DNA from: Thermoplasmatales archaeon
GTDB taxonomy: Archaea; Thermoplasmatota; Thermoplasmata; Methanomassiliicoccales; Methanomethylophilaceae
Length of the DNA stretch: 46,083 nucleotides
Assembly: GCA_012522645.1 (NCBI GenBank)
Contig: JAAYKC010000076.1
Coordinates: 1 to 46,083, forward strand
Direction of reading: 5' to 3'
Shown here piece by piece: positions 33,179-40,429 of this stretch (position 1 is its first letter; each line of letters starts with the position of its first letter). A program made the translations under genes and the position numbers. Below the pieces are notes generated by a model that searched no databases, was not told the origin of the DNA, and worked only from the letters and a program-made list of their open reading frames with translations.

Positions 33179-33934
33179 ATGAAAGGAGACGAGAAGGCCG
33201 GCAATCAATTCGAGGGGAAGGAAGTCTACGTGAAGGATGTCTTCAACGACATAGCCCCGTACTACGACAAGATGAACGACATCATGTCCGTGGGCATGAT
33301 CGAGCGCTGGCACAAGTTCATGTTCAAGAAAGCAGGCGACATCACAGGCTTCTCGGTCCTGGACGTCGGCACCGGCACCGGGGAGCTCGCGTTCATGTCA
33401 GCGAAGAAGGCGGGCCCGGAGGGCAGGGTGACCGGACTTGACATCACCCCGGCGATGCTGGAGATGGCCAAGCTGAAGGTCCCGGACCTGGACCTTCCTG
33501 CGGAAGTGACTTTTGTTGTGGGAGATGCCCTCGACATGGAGTTCGGGGATGACCTTTTCGACCTCGTGATTTCAGGGTACATGCTCAGGAACGTGACCGA
33601 CATCCAGACGGCGGTGGATGAGATGTACCGTGTCCTCAAACCGGGGTGCCTGGCCGTGGTGGCCGAGCTGGCGAAGCCCCGGAACAGGGTCGTACGCTGG
33701 GGACATAAGGTGTACATGAACCGCATCGTGCCCTTCTGGGGCAGGAAATATGACAAGGGGAAGGTCATAGACGGCAAACAGCCCGCATATGACTGGCTGA
33801 CATCATCGCTGGAAGGATTCCCCTACGGTCAGGAGATGATCGACATATTCGAGAAGGCCGGCTTCACGGATGCGGAATTCTATGTCAAGTCCATGGGAGC
33901 CGTCAACATATACGTGGCCCGCAAGCCTCAGTGA
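33179..33934 (+). CDS. UbiE/MenG-type SAM-dependent methyltransferase
   Basis: 251 residues. Motifs are VYVKDVFNDIAPYYDKMND (the UbiE N-terminal signature), V-L-D-V-G-T-G-T-G-E (SAM-binding motif I), G-L-D-I-T-P-A-M-L and the central SGYMLRNVTD, close to the usual G-L-R-N-V in MenG. It probably C-methylates the ring made by the neighbouring prenyltransferase. The ATG at 33179 has AGGTG upstream. The 3' end overlaps ogt by 7 bases. Confidence 0.88.
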   Translation: MKGDEKAGNQFEGKEVYVKDVFNDIAPYYDKMNDIMSVGMIERWHKFMFKKAGDITGFSVLDVGTGTGELAFMSAKKAGPEGRVTGLDITPAMLEMAKLKVPDLDLPAEVTFVVGDALDMEFGDDLFDLVISGYMLRNVTDIQTAVDEMYRVLKPGCLAVVAELAKPRNRVVRWGHKVYMNRIVPFWGRKYDKGKVIDGKQPAYDWLTSSLEGFPYGQEMIDIFEKAGFTDAEFYVKSMGAVNIYVARKPQ

Positions 33935-34371
33935 TCCCTTTCCATCCTCAGCAGCGATTCCTTCATCTCAGTGCCGTAGAAGTAATTGCCCGTCTCCCCG
34001 TTGGTCCTCACCACCCTGTGGCACGGTATCGCTATCGCAACGGGGTTCATTCCGCATGCGCTGCCTGCGGCCCTCACGGCCCTCGGCCTTCCGGCGCGGT
34101 CGGCTATCTGAGCGTACGTCCGGGTCTCCCCGTACGGTATCTCGGATATGGCATCCCATACCCTCTTCTGGAAATCGGTGCCTTCCGTGCGGATCCCGAA
34201 TGTGAATTCCCTCCTGTCGCCGGAAAGATATTCTGAGATCTCTTCGAATGCTCTCAGGGCAACATCGGTGGGCTCGCTCTCCCCCGGTCCGAGGAAGATG
34301 CGCGTGACGTACTCGCCGTCATCCTCTATGCCGAGATTTCCGAACGTTGTGGGGAAATAGGAAATGCTCAT
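33928..34371 (-). CDS. ogt: Methylated-DNA--protein-cysteine methyltransferase
   Basis: 147 residues; a suicide enzyme that removes O6-alkyl groups from guanine. The acceptor cysteine is in I-P-C-H-R-V-V; the recognition helix R-A-V-R-A-A-G-S-A-C and the P-Y-G-E-T-R-T-Y-A segment are typical. A short, variable N-terminal domain precedes it. A TATA-like CAAATTTAG is centred about 31 nt upstream. It is divergent from nadM. Confidence 0.93.
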   Translation of the reverse strand: MSISYFPTTFGNLGIEDDGEYVTRIFLGPGESEPTDVALRAFEEISEYLSGDRREFTFGIRTEGTDFQKRVWDAISEIPYGETRTYAQIADRAGRPRAVRAAGSACGMNPVAIAIPCHRVVRTNGETGNYFYGTEMKESLLRMERDH

Positions 34372-34450
34372 ATCGATGACACACAGGCCTCAGGAATCTA
34401 AATTTGTTCCGCACCGCACCTTCGTCCGCACCTTCCCTGCGGGTCTTCAG

Positions 34451-34460
34451 TTTATTTATG
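34451..34460 (+). promoter_or_regulatory. TATA box for the nadM operon
   Basis: TTTATTTATG centred 26 nt before the ATG at 34481; it excludes the longer open frame that starts at 34364. Confidence 0.55.
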
Positions 34461-34480
34461 CGGAAGCTCATAGTCTGAAT

Positions 34481-35023
34481 ATGGGCAACGCTCGCTGTTA
34501 TGAGAACGATTCTCTGATCATAGGCAGGTTCCAGCCGCTGCACAAAGGCCACATGGAAGTCGTAAGGAAGGTCACCAGGGAGTCAGAGCGCGTGACCATC
34601 GGCATAGGCAGTGCACAATACTCTCACACGAAGGAGAACCCCTTCACAGCCGGGGAGCGTTACAGCATGATCGCGGAGGCTCTCAAGGAGGAGGGGATAA
34701 GCAATTGCTACATCGTGCCGGTGGAGGACCTCAACCGCTATTCGATATGGGTCTCTCAGGTGGTGTCGATGTGTCCCAAGTTCTCAAGGGTGTACACCAA
34801 TAACCCCTATACCCGCCGGCTGTTCTCAGAAGCAGGATTCGAGGTGCGCGATTCACCGCTGTACAACCGTTCGGAATTCTCCGGGACGGAGGTCAGGAGG
34901 AGGATAAAATCTGGTGAGAACTGGAGGGCCCTGGTACCGGATGCGGTGGCGAAGATAATCGATGAGATCGACGGTGCGGAAAGGATCAAGCAGCTCGGCG
35001 GGGAACAGGAGAATGGGATCTGA
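34481..35023 (+). CDS. nadM: Nicotinamide-nucleotide adenylyltransferase, archaeal type
   Basis: 180 residues; joins NMN or nicotinate mononucleotide to ATP, making NAD or its deamido form. The nucleotidyltransferase motif G-R-F-Q-P-L-H-K-G-H is near residues 15-24, and the C-terminal S-G-T-E-V-R-R-R-I supplies the second ATP motif. The start at 34481 is fixed by the TATA box 26 nt upstream. It overlaps pncC by 11 bases. Confidence 0.94.
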   Translation: MGNARCYENDSLIIGRFQPLHKGHMEVVRKVTRESERVTIGIGSAQYSHTKENPFTAGERYSMIAEALKEEGISNCYIVPVEDLNRYSIWVSQVVSMCPKFSRVYTNNPYTRRLFSEAGFEVRDSPLYNRSEFSGTEVRRRIKSGENWRALVPDAVAKIIDEIDGAERIKQLGGEQENGI

Positions 35024-35486
35024 GGTGGAGGAGGCCGCCCTGGCCCTCATCAGGAAAGGCATGACGCTGGCACTTGCCGAGTCCTGCACAGGCGGCGGTC
35101 TCGGGGCCATGATGACGTCCCTTCCGGGCTCATCCGTTTATTTCATGGGGAGCGCGGTGGTCTATGCTAACAGCGCCAAGCAGAAGGTCCTGGGAGTCAA
35201 ACGCGCCACACTGGACCGATACGGTGCGGTCAGCGCGGAGACGGCCTCGGAGATGGCGGAAGGTGCCAGAGTCCTTTTCGGATCCGATGTTGCAGTGGCG
35301 ATAACCGGAATAGCCGGACCGGCCGGAGGAACGGAGAAGAAGCCCGTCGGCCTGGTGTACACGGCCGTTTCGGTGAGAGGGCGTATCGACGTCAGAGAGC
35401 ACAGATTCGAAGGGGACCGGGAATGCATAAGAGGGAAATGCGCCGAGAATGCGCTCCTGCATATGCGATCCGTATTGGTGGATTGA
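35013..35486 (+). CDS. pncC: Nicotinamide-nucleotide amidase (CinA C-terminal family)
   Basis: 157 residues matching the stand-alone CinA C-terminal domain: A-L-A-E-S-C-T-G-G-G-L-G, G-S-A-V-V-Y-A-N and T-G-I-A-G-P-A-G-G. This enzyme deamidates NMN to nicotinate mononucleotide, feeding the neighbouring NadM. ATG 35013 (MGSEVEEAAL) lies inside the end of nadM, with GGAGA just upstream. The E1-like gene starts one base after its stop. Confidence 0.88.
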   Translation: MGSEVEEAALALIRKGMTLALAESCTGGGLGAMMTSLPGSSVYFMGSAVVYANSAKQKVLGVKRATLDRYGAVSAETASEMAEGARVLFGSDVAVAITGIAGPAGGTEKKPVGLVYTAVSVRGRIDVREHRFEGDRECIRGKCAENALLHMRSVLVD

Positions 35487-35487
35487 T

Positions 35488-36195
35488 ATGCAGGGAAGAT
35501 ACAGCCGTCAGATACCCATGATAGGCGAGGACGGACAGGAATGCCTGATCAGGTCCAAAGTGGCCGTGATAGGATGCGGGGGCCTCGGCTGCAATGTCAT
35601 GACCCAGTTGGCCGCGGCCGGAGTGGGGGAGATGATCCTCGCGGACAAGGACGTGCCTTCCGAGACGGACCTCAACAGGCAGTTCGTATATGCCGGGAAG
35701 GGAACCGCTCCGAAGGCGGAGCTCGCGGCGGAATGGGTGCGGCAGATATCGGAGAGCACGAAAGCCGTGCCGATGAACATTGATCTCGATAAGAGGAATG
35801 CGGCATCGGTGCTGAAAGGCTGCGACATCGCAGTGGACTGCCTTGACAACAACCGGACCAGGCTGATCCTGAATGCCGCCGTGCTGGAGAAGGGGATCCC
35901 GTTGATCCACGGGGCGGCGGACGGCCCTCTCGGGCAGGTGACCGTGATCGTCCCCGGCGAGACGGCATGCCTGGAATGCTTCCTTCCGGAAGCCGACCCG
36001 GGAACGATACCTGCCATGGGGGCAGTGGTATCCGTCATCGGGGGGATCGAAGCGGCGGAGACGGTGAAGATGATAACCGGCAGGGGGAGACCCCTGAAAG
36101 GGAACCTGCTCTCGGTGAATGCTGGCACATGGGAGATCAGGACGGTGGGGCTGAGGAAGCGCCCCGGTTGTGATGCCTGCTCCCGGAACGACTGA
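35488..36195 (+). CDS. ThiF/MoeB/HesA-type E1-like adenylating protein
   Basis: 235 residues. The nucleotide-binding V-I-G-C-G-G-L-G-C-N, the D-L-N-R-Q-F arginine-finger segment, D-C-L-D-N-N-R-T-R, and two zinc pairs (C-L-E-C and C-D-A-C) are all present. These enzymes adenylate the C-terminal glycine of ubiquitin-like sulfur carriers such as ThiS, MoaD or archaeal SAMPs. No such carrier gene is in the window. It is third in the nadM-pncC operon; a link to NAD metabolism is only positional. Confidence 0.88.
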   Translation: MQGRYSRQIPMIGEDGQECLIRSKVAVIGCGGLGCNVMTQLAAAGVGEMILADKDVPSETDLNRQFVYAGKGTAPKAELAAEWVRQISESTKAVPMNIDLDKRNAASVLKGCDIAVDCLDNNRTRLILNAAVLEKGIPLIHGAADGPLGQVTVIVPGETACLECFLPEADPGTIPAMGAVVSVIGGIEAAETVKMITGRGRPLKGNLLSVNAGTWEIRTVGLRKRPGCDACSRND

Positions 36196-36204
36196 TATTA
36201 ATAC
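36194..36204 (+). promoter_or_regulatory. TATA box for purC
   Basis: GATATTAATAC centred 27 nt before the purC ATG, overlapping the stop of the E1-like gene. Confidence 0.5.
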
Positions 36205-36225
36205 GCCTTTTTTTATTAGATTGGC

Positions 36226-37128
36226 ATGGAGCTAATCAGGACGGGCAAGGTCAAAGAGGTCTACGCCCTTGACGACAGGACGCTGGAATTCGTTTTCACT
36301 GACAACATATCGGTTTTCGATAAGATCATACCGTCCAGCATCCCCCATAAAGGGAACACCCTGTGCAGGACTGCCAAGTTCTGGTTCGATCTCCTGGAAT
36401 CAAAGGGCATCAGGACCCATTTCGGGGAGTATATCCCGCCCAACAGGATGAGGGTCAAGAGGCTTGACATAATCGAGGATTATGACAGGATACACACCGA
36501 CACGGTGAATTATCTGATACCGCTGGAAGTGATCTGCAGGCATTATGCCGCAGGGTCCCTGATGGACCGCATAAAGTCCGGCAGGATCAAGGCGGAGGAC
36601 CTGGGATTCCCAAGGGGGCATATCGTGAAGTACGGTGAGAAGCTTCCGCGCCCCTTCGTGGAGACCACCACCAAACTGGAGGCCCATGACAGGGAGCTGA
36701 CCGAGGAGGAGGCCAAGCGGATAGCCGGCCTCACCGATGCCGATTACAAGGAGATCGTGGACACCGTCCTGAGGATCGACGCGATAATAGCCGAGGAGGT
36801 GGCCAAGAGAGGTCTGATCCACTGCGACGGCAAGAAGGAGTTCGGTTACGATGAGGACCGCAGGCTCATCGTGATAGACACATTCGGCACTCTGGACGAG
36901 GACAGATGGTGGGATGCGGATGAGTACGCCAAAGGAAGAACGGTGGAGCTCAGCAAGGAGTTCGTCCGCCAGCACTACCGCGAGACCGGATACCACGGCG
37001 AACTGATGGCCGCAAGAGAGAAGGGCGGTGCCGAGCCGGACATACCCGCGCTTCCCAAGGATATCGTCGGCAGGGTCAGCGAACTGTACGTGGAAGTGTA
37101 TGAGAGGATAACGGGGCAGAAGTTCTGA
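36226..37128 (+). CDS. purC: Phosphoribosylaminoimidazole-succinocarboxamide synthase
   Basis: 300 residues; condenses CAIR with aspartate using ATP in purine synthesis. Signatures are G-K-V-K-E-V-Y near the start, T-D-N-I-S-V-F-D, E-V-I-C-R-H-Y-A-A-G-S-L, and late VIDTFGTLDEDRWW. About 300 residues is somewhat longer than the bacterial 240-residue form. Leaderless start from the TATA box at 36194-36204. It abuts the convergent UPF0179 gene with no gap. Confidence 0.95.
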   Translation: MELIRTGKVKEVYALDDRTLEFVFTDNISVFDKIIPSSIPHKGNTLCRTAKFWFDLLESKGIRTHFGEYIPPNRMRVKRLDIIEDYDRIHTDTVNYLIPLEVICRHYAAGSLMDRIKSGRIKAEDLGFPRGHIVKYGEKLPRPFVETTTKLEAHDRELTEEEAKRIAGLTDADYKEIVDTVLRIDAIIAEEVAKRGLIHCDGKKEFGYDEDRRLIVIDTFGTLDEDRWWDADEYAKGRTVELSKEFVRQHYRETGYHGELMAAREKGGAEPDIPALPKDIVGRVSELYVEVYERITGQKF

Positions 37129-37554
37129 TCATTCCGCCCGAATGATCGTCCTCTTATCCCCTGCGGGGCATTCCGTATTCTCGAGTGTCTCGACGACGGA
37201 CAGTTTGTCCCCGTCCTTGATGAAGAAGGGATGGCACATCCCCCAGTTGGCGCATCCCAGCTCAGTGCATTTGGCATGCTCGAAGGTTATCCTGCTTCCG
37301 TCTATCGCATACTTCCTGTCGATGCAGACCCGCATCGGGACCTTGATCACCACAACGGCTCTCACGCCGCCCTCATGCATCTCGCATTCATGATGCACAT
37401 CCCTGATCTCAGTTACCTCATACATCCTGCCGACCTCCAGGTTGAAGCACACATTCTTGAATCTGCACTCACGGCATTCGAGGGAAGGACCCAGATAATA
37501 GAATCTGTTCCCTGTTCTTGCCTGCGATTCGCCCAAAAGAGTCACTAATGCCAT
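37129..37554 (-). CDS. UPF0179 family protein
   Basis: 141 residues, an archaea-specific family of unknown function. Two cysteine sets are visible: C-R-E-C-R-F-K-N-V-C near residue 27 and C-T-E-L-G-C-A-N-W-G-M-C-H in the C-terminal third, suggesting an iron-sulfur or zinc site. The ATG at 37554 (MALVTLLGE) is chosen because GAGGTGG stands just before it; the in-frame GTG at 37563 is part of that site. It follows egsA by 10 bases in the same direction. Confidence 0.85.
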   Translation of the reverse strand: MALVTLLGESQARTGNRFYYLGPSLECRECRFKNVCFNLEVGRMYEVTEIRDVHHECEMHEGGVRAVVVIKVPMRVCIDRKYAIDGSRITFEHAKCTELGCANWGMCHPFFIKDGDKLSVVETLENTECPAGDKRTIIRAE

Positions 37555-37564
37555 TTCTTCCACC

Positions 37565-38635
37565 TCATATTACGCCTGTTGCCCTGGCAACTTCCTCGGC
37601 CGCAGCTTTGGATAAGCCGCTGCCTATGATCGTGACTCTGTCGCTTCTGACCTTATGCATATGCGTCAGCGCGTCTATGATGTCCTCCGGTTCAAGACCC
37701 AGGCCTGCGGCGTCCACCGGGGCCCCTATGTCCTTCAGTGCGCCCCTTATCCTCATCCAGTCCTTTCCCTGGAGATAGGTCATCATTATGGATCCGACCC
37801 CGCACTGCTCCCCGTGCATGGCCTTCCCCGGATGCAAAGCATCGAGGGCGTGGGAGAACATGTGCTCGGAGCCGCTGGTGGGCCTCGAACTGCCGGCCAC
37901 CGACATGGAGACGCCCGACAGGATTATCGGCTTCAGGACCAGCCAGGTGCATTCCTCATCATCGGGCTTTATGGACTTCGAGATGTCTATTATCGTCTCC
38001 GCGGCCATCATCGACATCTGGTAGGCAGAGGAGCTGAAGAATTCGTTATGGTTCTTTTTGGACAGCTTCCAGTCAGCCAGGGCGGATATGTTCGATATCA
38101 CGTCAGCGCAGCCTGATATGAGGTAACGGTAAGGTGCGGCGGTTATCACCCCCGTGTCTGCGAGGATCCCCATCGGGGACACAGCCTCCACGGACATGGT
38201 CTCGGTGCTCGACCTGAGGGACGCTCTGCCGGAGGCTATGCCGTCATGGGATGCTGAGGTCGGTATGCTTATGAAATGCACGCCCAGATTCTTCGCGGCG
38301 AGCTTCGCCGTGTCTATCTTGTTGCCTCCTCCGACGGCCAGGATGAAACGGCATCCCGCCTCCTCACCGAGTTTCACGGCTTTGTCCACGTTCTCAAAGG
38401 TGGCGTTCCCGGAGAAGCATACAGTCATATCATAGCCGCCGTCGGACATGAAATCCTCCACATCCCTGCCGGCGGACTTGTAGGTGTTCTCTCCCGTGAT
38501 CATGAGCCCGGGCCCCGTGAAACCGAGGTTCCTGCTCATGTCCACTACTCTGGGCAGTGCCTCGTGACCGACCAGTATGCTTCGGGGAAATACCATCTCC
38601 CTCGATTTCGTGAACGTCTTTTCCGTCGGGCGCAT
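37565..38635 (-). CDS. egsA: sn-Glycerol-1-phosphate dehydrogenase
   Basis: 356 residues; reduces dihydroxyacetone phosphate to sn-glycerol 1-phosphate, the backbone of archaeal membrane lipids. Motifs are A-V-G-G-G-N-K-I-D-T for NAD(P)H, I-P-T-S-A-S-H-D-G-I-A-S, G-S-E-H-M-F-S-H-A-L and H-P-G-K-A-M-H-G-E-Q, which hold the zinc ligands. The ATG at 38635 (MRPTEKTF) is 28 nt from the shared TATA box; the longer frame to 38800 runs over the divergent gene. Confidence 0.95.
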   Translation of the reverse strand: MRPTEKTFTKSREMVFPRSILVGHEALPRVVDMSRNLGFTGPGLMITGENTYKSAGRDVEDFMSDGGYDMTVCFSGNATFENVDKAVKLGEEAGCRFILAVGGGNKIDTAKLAAKNLGVHFISIPTSASHDGIASGRASLRSSTETMSVEAVSPMGILADTGVITAAPYRYLISGCADVISNISALADWKLSKKNHNEFFSSSAYQMSMMAAETIIDISKSIKPDDEECTWLVLKPIILSGVSMSVAGSSRPTSGSEHMFSHALDALHPGKAMHGEQCGVGSIMMTYLQGKDWMRIRGALKDIGAPVDAAGLGLEPEDIIDALTHMHKVRSDRVTIIGSGLSKAAAEEVARATGVI

Positions 38636-38658
38636 CTCAGCGCATATGCCCCTGAAAA

Positions 38659-38667
38659 CATATAAAA
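38659..38667. promoter_or_regulatory. Shared TATA box for egsA and the iron-sulfur flavoprotein gene
   Basis: CATATAAAA (TTTTATATG on the other strand) is centred 28 nt from both the egsA ATG at 38635 and the divergent ATG at 38691. It is the only TATA-like element in the 55-base gap. Confidence 0.5.
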
Positions 38668-38690
38668 CCACACACAGGCATAGATAGCTC

Positions 38691-39242
38691 ATGAAGGCCA
38701 CATTGATTGTAGGAAGCGCCAGGAAGGAAGGCAGCACGGAAATACAGTGCGAAGCCCTAGCCGATGCCTTAGAGGAGGAAGGCTTCGAGGTCAGCGTCAT
38801 GAGGCCTTACGACATGGACATCAAGCACTGCACCGGATGCAACAGATGTTTCACAGAGGGCAAGTGCCATATAAAGGACGATATGCACATCATATATGAT
38901 GCGGTGGAGGAATCGGACCTGATCGTCATCGGCACCCCCGTCTATTTCTCAGGCCCCTCTTCCATAATAAAACAGGTCATCGACCGTTTCCAGCTCCACT
39001 GGCACACTGAGGAGGATGAGCCGTCGAAGAAGTATGTGGCTCTCGTTTCCACAGGAGGCAGCAGGAATCCCAGGTTCGAGAATGTGACGTCCATATGCAG
39101 AGCCTTCACCTTCTCCATCAATGCCAAGTGGGGCGGGGAGTCCCTGGTGGAGAACACGGACGGGGAGGACATATCCCGGGCGGGCAAAGAGGCGTACAGG
39201 TTCGGGAAGACCCTGGCACTCAAGATCAAAGGGGAACTGTGA
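38691..39242 (+). CDS. Iron-sulfur flavoprotein (NADPH-dependent FMN reductase family)
   Basis: 183 residues. The flavodoxin-like fold begins G-S-A-R-K-E-G-S-T (FMN phosphate loop), and C-T-G-C-N-R-C-F-T-E-G-K-C gives the C-x2-C-x2-C-x5-C motif of Isf proteins, which bind [4Fe-4S]. T-P-V-Y-F-S-G-P is the second FMN loop. In methanogens Isf proteins help reduce oxygen or peroxide. The ATG follows the shared TATA box by 28 nt. Its end overlaps the convergent gene by 17 bases. Confidence 0.88.
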   Translation: MKATLIVGSARKEGSTEIQCEALADALEEEGFEVSVMRPYDMDIKHCTGCNRCFTEGKCHIKDDMHIIYDAVEESDLIVIGTPVYFSGPSSIIKQVIDRFQLHWHTEEDEPSKKYVALVSTGGSRNPRFENVTSICRAFTFSINAKWGGESLVENTDGEDISRAGKEAYRFGKTLALKIKGEL

Positions 39243-39816
39243 AGCGCCTGTCCGCATAAACAGGCATACTCTCCGAATAGGGCAGGATCTCGGCGATCCC
39301 GAAAAGTCTTTCCCATTCCCATGAGCTCATCCCGCCGTCGAGATCGAAGACGGCCACGGAATCGAATCCTGCTGACACGAGTCTCTCCGTCACGGTCTCC
39401 GGGCCCTCCTGCCCCGGCGCGATGCGCTCTGAGCGGATCACGGCAGGGATTATGCTGTCTGAAACAGAATGCATATCGGCCAGGTCCTCATCCGAGGTCA
39501 GGTGGTAAGGCACCAGAACGGTATCGGCCTCGCTGTTGAACACGTCGAAGAGATCATCCGTATCCCTGACACAGGTCATGAGCCAGACCTTATATCTTTT
39601 GATCTTCACGTTCTTCACGACATCTGCTTTGAACCCGCCTTCCGCTATACCTTTGACATCAACCGCCAGGAACGGGCTCTTCCTGTCGATCCCGCTCTCC
39701 GGCCCGGAAACGAATCCTCTGTAGTCCGCGGTGCCGCAGGTGTCCCGGCCCAGGCGGCCGGCGGTGATTCTCCTGCCGTCATGGAAGACGGCCATAGCAG
39801 GTATCTCCAGAGTCAT
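39226..39816 (-). CDS. Hypothetical protein, weakly HisA/HisF-like
   Basis: 196 residues, soluble. The N-terminus EIPAMAVFHDGRRITAGRLG and the late V-A-V-F-D-L-D-G-G recall HisA-related TIM barrels, and the middle (TVLVPYHLTSDEDL) has a barrel-like pattern, but catalytic residues cannot be matched. The length is short for a full barrel (usually about 240). A related but distinct lineage-specific protein is as likely. A TATA-like CGATATAG lies about 20 nt upstream, closer than usual. Confidence 0.55.
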   Translation of the reverse strand: MTLEIPAMAVFHDGRRITAGRLGRDTCGTADYRGFVSGPESGIDRKSPFLAVDVKGIAEGGFKADVVKNVKIKRYKVWLMTCVRDTDDLFDVFNSEADTVLVPYHLTSDEDLADMHSVSDSIIPAVIRSERIAPGQEGPETVTERLVSAGFDSVAVFDLDGGMSSWEWERLFGIAEILPYSESMPVYADRRFTVPL

Positions 39817-39942
39817 GGTCCTGTCGGAATCCTATATCGCAATGATATGCTTTTGTGCTCTGTTCCCTTGCTGCATATTGATTTTTTAGGAAGTCAACTA
39901 TTTAATAAACGGTAGACGCTGATAACCGGCAGGTGATAACCG

Positions 39943-40320
39943 ATGGTTAAACGCAGAGAGATATACTATTGCGAGATTTGCGGCAACATAGTCGAAGTTG
40001 AGGTCGGAGGCAAGGGAGCCCTTGTCTGCTGCGGGGAGAACATGAAGCTCCTGACAGCCAAGACCGCTGACACGAGCAAGGAGAAGCATGTGCCTTACAT
40101 CCAGAAGGAGAAGGGCGGGTTCAGAGTGAAGGTCGGCAAAGAAGAGGATCATCCGATGCTGGACAAGCATCACATCTCCTACATCGAGATCTGCGCTGAC
40201 GGCATCATCATGAGGAAGTACCTCAACCCCGGTGACAAGCCCGAGGCATTCTTCAAGACCGACGCCGAGAAGGTCGAGGCCTGGGAAGTCTGCAATCTGC
40301 ACGGGCTCTGGAAGGCATAA
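39943..40320 (+). CDS. dfx: Desulfoferrodoxin / superoxide reductase
   Basis: 125 residues. The N-terminal rubredoxin-like iron site is C-E-I-C (10-13) plus the C-C pair near residue 29. The superoxide reductase domain has [16 protein letters not shown] and the terminal C-N-L-H-G-L-W motif, giving the His4Cys iron site. It reduces superoxide to peroxide without making oxygen. AGGTGAT stands just before the ATG, TATA at 39899-39907. A hairpin terminator follows, so it is a single-gene unit. Confidence 0.94.
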   Translation: MVKRREIYYCEICGNIVEVEVGGKGALVCCGENMKLLTAKTADTSKEKHVPYIQKEKGGFRVKVGKEEDHPMLDKHHISYIEICADGIIMRKYLNPGDKPEAFFKTDAEKVEAWEVCNLHGLWKA

Positions 40321-40332
40321 ACTTTCTAAAAC

Positions 40333-40353
40333 AGCGGGCATCGCCCGCTTTTC
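40333..40353 (+). terminator. Hairpin terminator after desulfoferrodoxin
   Basis: AGCGGGC-ATC-GCCCGCT stem (40333-40349) followed by T-rich sequence, 12 bases after the TAA. Confidence 0.6.
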
Positions 40354-40429
40354 ATTCACCCCGCTTCAGGCGTTGACAGGTGAAAGTTTTTAACAGCATA
40401 ACCGTACAGATATCCCGAGGTTAAGGAAT

